Shown here piece after piece: positions 61,785 to 64,000 of a stretch of 64,000 bases of DNA; positions within the stretch are counted from its first letter, which is position 1; every line of letters starts with the position of its first letter. This stretch comes from Methylobacterium sp. Leaf108 (GTDB taxonomy: Bacteria; Pseudomonadota; Alphaproteobacteria; Rhizobiales; Beijerinckiaceae). Both the position numbers and the translations under genes were made by a program. The notes under the pieces were generated by a model that ran no database searches, was not told the origin of the DNA, and was given only the letters and a program-made list of their open reading frames with translations. The stretch is from assembly GCF_001423265.1 (NCBI RefSeq), contig NZ_LMND01000031.1:63797-127796 (forward strand), read 5' to 3'.

Positions 61785-63272
61785 TCAACGCTCCCCGGCC
61801 GGCACGAGCTTGCCGCAGACGATACGCCCGGCCTCGGCGGCGGGTTCCGCCGCGGAGGGAGAGCCGGTGCCCCGCGTCGGCCCGGCGGCCTTGAACGCGG
61901 TGGTGTCCTCGGCGACCGGATCGGCGGCGGCCCCCCAGCGCAGGGGCTCGTCCTGCACGTAGCGCTTGCCGAGCCGCCAGGCGGTCTCGGCCTTGGTCAG
62001 TTCGCCGCCGAGATAGAAGGCGTGGCCTCCGTCGGTGGCGACGTCGAGATGAGGGAAGAACGCCATCGCGTCGGTGCCGACCTCGTGAACGGAGCGGTTG
62101 TAGACGTGGACGCCGTCCTCGGCCACCGCGATGCGGTAGTTGGGGTCGCGCACCTCGGCCGCCTGCGCCGCGATCTCGTCCGAGGTCTGCACGAAGGGGC
62201 GCTTGTCGTGAAGTGCCAGAAGCTCCCGGCCGTAGCCCTTGGGCAGGGCCGCGTCGCCCTTGGCGGCGAACATCACCCGTCGGGCGGCGTCGTGCTCCTC
62301 CACCGTGCGCCGGGTGTGGTTGGAAACCTGCACGATGAGCACGTTGCGCACGGTCAGCTCCGAGCACATCCCCACCAGCAGCGCGGTGACGCCGAGGCTG
62401 TCGGCCTCGGTGAGCTCGGTGAGGTTGCCGGTGCCCATCATCATCTCGATGCCCGGCCAGCGCCTGCGGATCTCGTGGTAGCGGGTGATCGATTCGACGA
62501 AACCGAAGTGGATCGGCTCCAGGATCGGGTCGGCCATGTAGGGGCGCCCGGCCTTCTCCATCCGCTCGATCGCCCGGTCGAGGGAGGGCAGGTCGTCGGG
62601 CCGCATCGGCACCAGCACCGGCACCGCGTCGGTCTCGAAGGCGAGATCGAGCGTCTCCTCGTTGAGGCTGAGGAGGAAGTCGGCCCCGGCCCTGGCGCCG
62701 CGGGTCAGTTCGTCGAGGGAGAACGAATCGACGCTGACCTTGAGCCCGGCGCCCTTGAGCAGGCGCACGCTCTCCTCGAGATGGGGGAAGTCGGTGTCGG
62801 GCAGGCCGCCGAGGTCGATCACGTCGGCCCCGCGCCGGGCGAGGTCGAGGCCCTTGGCCAGGATCTGCTCGGGCGTCATCTTCGAGGAATCGACGATCTC
62901 GGAGAAGATGCGCAGGTCGTGTTTCGAGAGGTCGATGGTGCGGCCGGCGAGCCCGAGGTGGGCGGGCAGGTCCACCACCTCGTCGGGGCCGCGTTCCACC
63001 GGCAGGCCGAAATGCCGGCTCAGGGCCTCGGGGTCGGCACGGCAGCGGCCGGGCAGGACGATGCGGGTGGCGCCCTCGGGCATCGTCACCCGGCGGCGGA
63101 TGATCTCCTCGGTCATCAGCGCGGCGACCTTCACCCCGGCATCGGCGATGCTCCAGGCGAACCGGTCGGCCGGCAGGGTGGCGGCGACCTTCTCCAGCCG
63201 GGCCCGCGCCATCTTGCCGGTGATGAAGACGAGGTGTTCGGGGGCGCTCATGCTCTTGCCTGCGGCGCTCAT
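61785..63272 (-). CDS. Dihydropteroate synthase-related protein (H4MPT cluster type)
   Basis: 495-aa protein with a DHPS-like TIM barrel in the middle (about 145-370: GADVIDLGGLPDTDFPHLEE, KVSVDSFSLDELTRGARAGADFLLSLNEE, MMMGTGNLTELTEADSLGVTA). It has extra N- and C-terminal domains. The archaeal relatives are suspected in methanopterin synthesis. ATG 63272 overlaps the kinase stop (ATGA); ATG 63251 is an alternative. Confidence 0.83.
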   Translation of the reverse strand: MSAAGKSMSAPEHLVFITGKMARARLEKVAATLPADRFAWSIADAGVKVAALMTEEIIRRRVTMPEGATRIVLPGRCRADPEALSRHFGLPVERGPDEVVDLPAHLGLAGRTIDLSKHDLRIFSEIVDSSKMTPEQILAKGLDLARRGADVIDLGGLPDTDFPHLEESVRLLKGAGLKVSVDSFSLDELTRGARAGADFLLSLNEETLDLAFETDAVPVLVPMRPDDLPSLDRAIERMEKAGRPYMADPILEPIHFGFVESITRYHEIRRRWPGIEMMMGTGNLTELTEADSLGVTALLVGMCSELTVRNVLIVQVSNHTRRTVEEHDAARRVMFAAKGDAALPKGYGRELLALHDKRPFVQTSDEIAAQAAEVRDPNYRIAVAEDGVHVYNRSVHEVGTDAMAFFPHLDVATDGGHAFYLGGELTKAETAWRLGKRYVQDEPLRWGAAADPVAEDTTAFKAAGPTRGTGSPSAAEPAAEAGRIVCGKLVPAGER

Positions 63273-63865
63273 GCGGCGGCCCGGTCCGGCGCGGCGCAGC
63301 CCGGGCCGCGGACCACGATGCGGCCGGCAAAGCGCCGGGCGAAGTCGGGGAAGGCGGCGTCGACGAGACCGGTCGCGGCGAGTTCGGCCGGACCGGCGCC
63401 GGCCGGCACGGCGGCGGACTTCTCGAGGATGCAGGCCCGCGCCCCGATCTCGCCCGCCAGCCACAGGGCGAGGCTGTCGGACGTGACGGCCCAGGATTCG
63501 GCGATGTCGGGGTGCCCGGCCCGCAGCATCACCGGGTCCCATACCGGGGTGGCGCCGGCCTCGGACAGGCTCCGGCACGCGGCGAGGGTTTTCGCGATCC
63601 TCAGCCTCGGCTCGATCCCGATGAAACACGCCGCCATGCGGCCCATGGCGTCGAGGGCGCGGCGGTGGGCCTCGCCGTCGTCGAAGCGCGCGATGGCCTG
63701 CGCCGCGCGCACGGCATCCGCGAAGCCGCCGCCGCCGGGCACGACGACGACGGCTCCCTCGCGCCCTTCGGCGAGGTCCGACAGCAGGCGGGCGAGGCGG
63801 GCAGGATCGGCGAGCAGGCTGCCGCCGACCTTCACCACGCTCAAAGGCGTCGCCTCAGGCGGCAT
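63269..63865 (-). CDS. Amino-acid-kinase-family protein, MfnE-like
   Basis: 198-aa kinase of the aspartokinase fold: VVKVGGSLLADPARLARLL, VVVVPGGGGFADAVRAAQ, and AVTSDSLALWLAGEIGA. It is similar to MfnE, which phosphorylates the aminomethylfuran precursor of methanofuran. Its place next to an MfnB-like gene supports a methylofuran role. It overlaps the MfnB-like gene by 11 nt and the DHPS-like gene by 4 nt. Confidence 0.83.
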   Translation of the reverse strand: MPPEATPLSVVKVGGSLLADPARLARLLSDLAEGREGAVVVVPGGGGFADAVRAAQAIARFDDGEAHRRALDAMGRMAACFIGIEPRLRIAKTLAACRSLSEAGATPVWDPVMLRAGHPDIAESWAVTSDSLALWLAGEIGARACILEKSAAVPAGAGPAELAATGLVDAAFPDFARRFAGRIVVRGPGCAAPDRAAA

Positions 63866-64000
63866 CGCGGCGGCCTCCGGCGCGCAGGAGCCGGGCGGCC
63901 TCGGCGATGCGAGCCGGATCGAGGTCGCCCCGGCGGTCGCCGCCCCGGCAGAGGCCGCCGCGAAAGCCGAGGTAACCGGCGCCGAGGTCCGACAGGGCCG
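63855..64000 (-). CDS. mfnB: Probable MfnB-like 4-HFC-P synthase, C-terminus only
   Basis: Only the last 48 codons are in the window; the start lies beyond the right edge. The frame ends GAGYLGFRGGLCRGGDRRG...LDPARIAEAARLL, matching the conserved end of (5-formylfuran-3-yl)methyl phosphate synthase, the first enzyme of the furan branch. Downstream coupling to the MfnE-like kinase supports this. Identification from a fragment is tentative. Confidence 0.68.
   Translation of the reverse strand, partial: ALSDLGAGYLGFRGGLCRGGDRRGDLDPARIAEAARLLRAGGRRDAA

Noticed and set aside
1-64000. CRISPR array, tRNA, rRNA, prophage or insertion sequence
   Set aside because: No regularly spaced direct repeats, no cloverleaf-like sequence, no integrase or transposase frames were found by reading.

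Overview
The window is high-GC chromosomal DNA from a methylotrophic alphaproteobacterium of the Methylobacterium/Methylorubrum group. The placing rests on gene content and order. A lanthanide-type xoxF-xoxG-xoxJ set is followed by pqqABC/DE with a fused PqqCD, an MxbD/MxbM-like two-component pair, and the fhcBADC-mptG-mtdB-orf5-mch-orf7-orf17-fae tetrahydromethanopterin (H4MPT) island. No rRNA, tRNA, CRISPR, prophage or complete insertion sequence was seen. Almost everything is protein coding, with many 1-4 nt gene overlaps.

Layout. 1-14.8 kb: assimilatory nitrate island. It holds nasT-nasS regulators, an nrtABC nitrate importer behind a sigma-54-like promoter and a two-hairpin ANTAR leader with a terminator, then a nitrite-reducing module (FAD oxidoreductase, siroheme NirA-like enzyme, 4Fe-4S/flavoprotein reductase), the molybdenum nitrate reductase NasA, and CysG for siroheme. 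A partial membrane protein diverges at the left edge. 14.8-31.6 kb: mixed accessory and housekeeping genes: MFS exporter, SCO/SenC copper protein, MshEN-GT2 glycosyltransferase, solute-binding protein, a carotenoid-desaturase/DUF2141/ABC-2 transporter operon, TrmH, MaoC, a short CDF transporter, a phosphoesterase, a MntA-HepT-like pair, a carbinolamine dehydratase, and a second nitrate/taurine-type ABC importer. 31.6-45.2 kb: methanol oxidation. xoxFGJ face folK-folB-folP, two exported proteins of unknown role, pqqEDCBA and mxbM/mxbD. 45.3-64 kb: C1 transfer. It holds the formyltransferase/hydrolase complex, H4MPT biosynthesis and dehydrogenase/cyclohydrolase genes, fae, then genes resembling methanofuran (MfnF, MfnE, MfnB) and pterin pathway enzymes, mixed with a beta-propeller and an MxaD-like periplasmic protein.

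How it works together. XoxF with PQQ and a lanthanide oxidises methanol in the periplasm and passes electrons to cytochrome XoxG. Formaldehyde is captured by Fae onto H4MPT, oxidised by MtdB and Mch, and released as formate by Fhc through methylofuran. The neighbouring folate and methanofuran-type genes make the pterin and furan carriers. Nitrate taken up by NrtABC is reduced to ammonium for growth on C1 compounds.

The most notable non-coding signals are the sigma-54/ANTAR/terminator stack before nrtA and a three-copy dispersed element (about 100 bp, palindrome plus stem-loop tail). The element's palindrome overlaps the stop codons of three unrelated genes. The core C1 cluster order is described in Methylobacterium; the repeat placement, the exported ORFs after pqqE and the carotenoid/ABC operon are the best candidates for something new.
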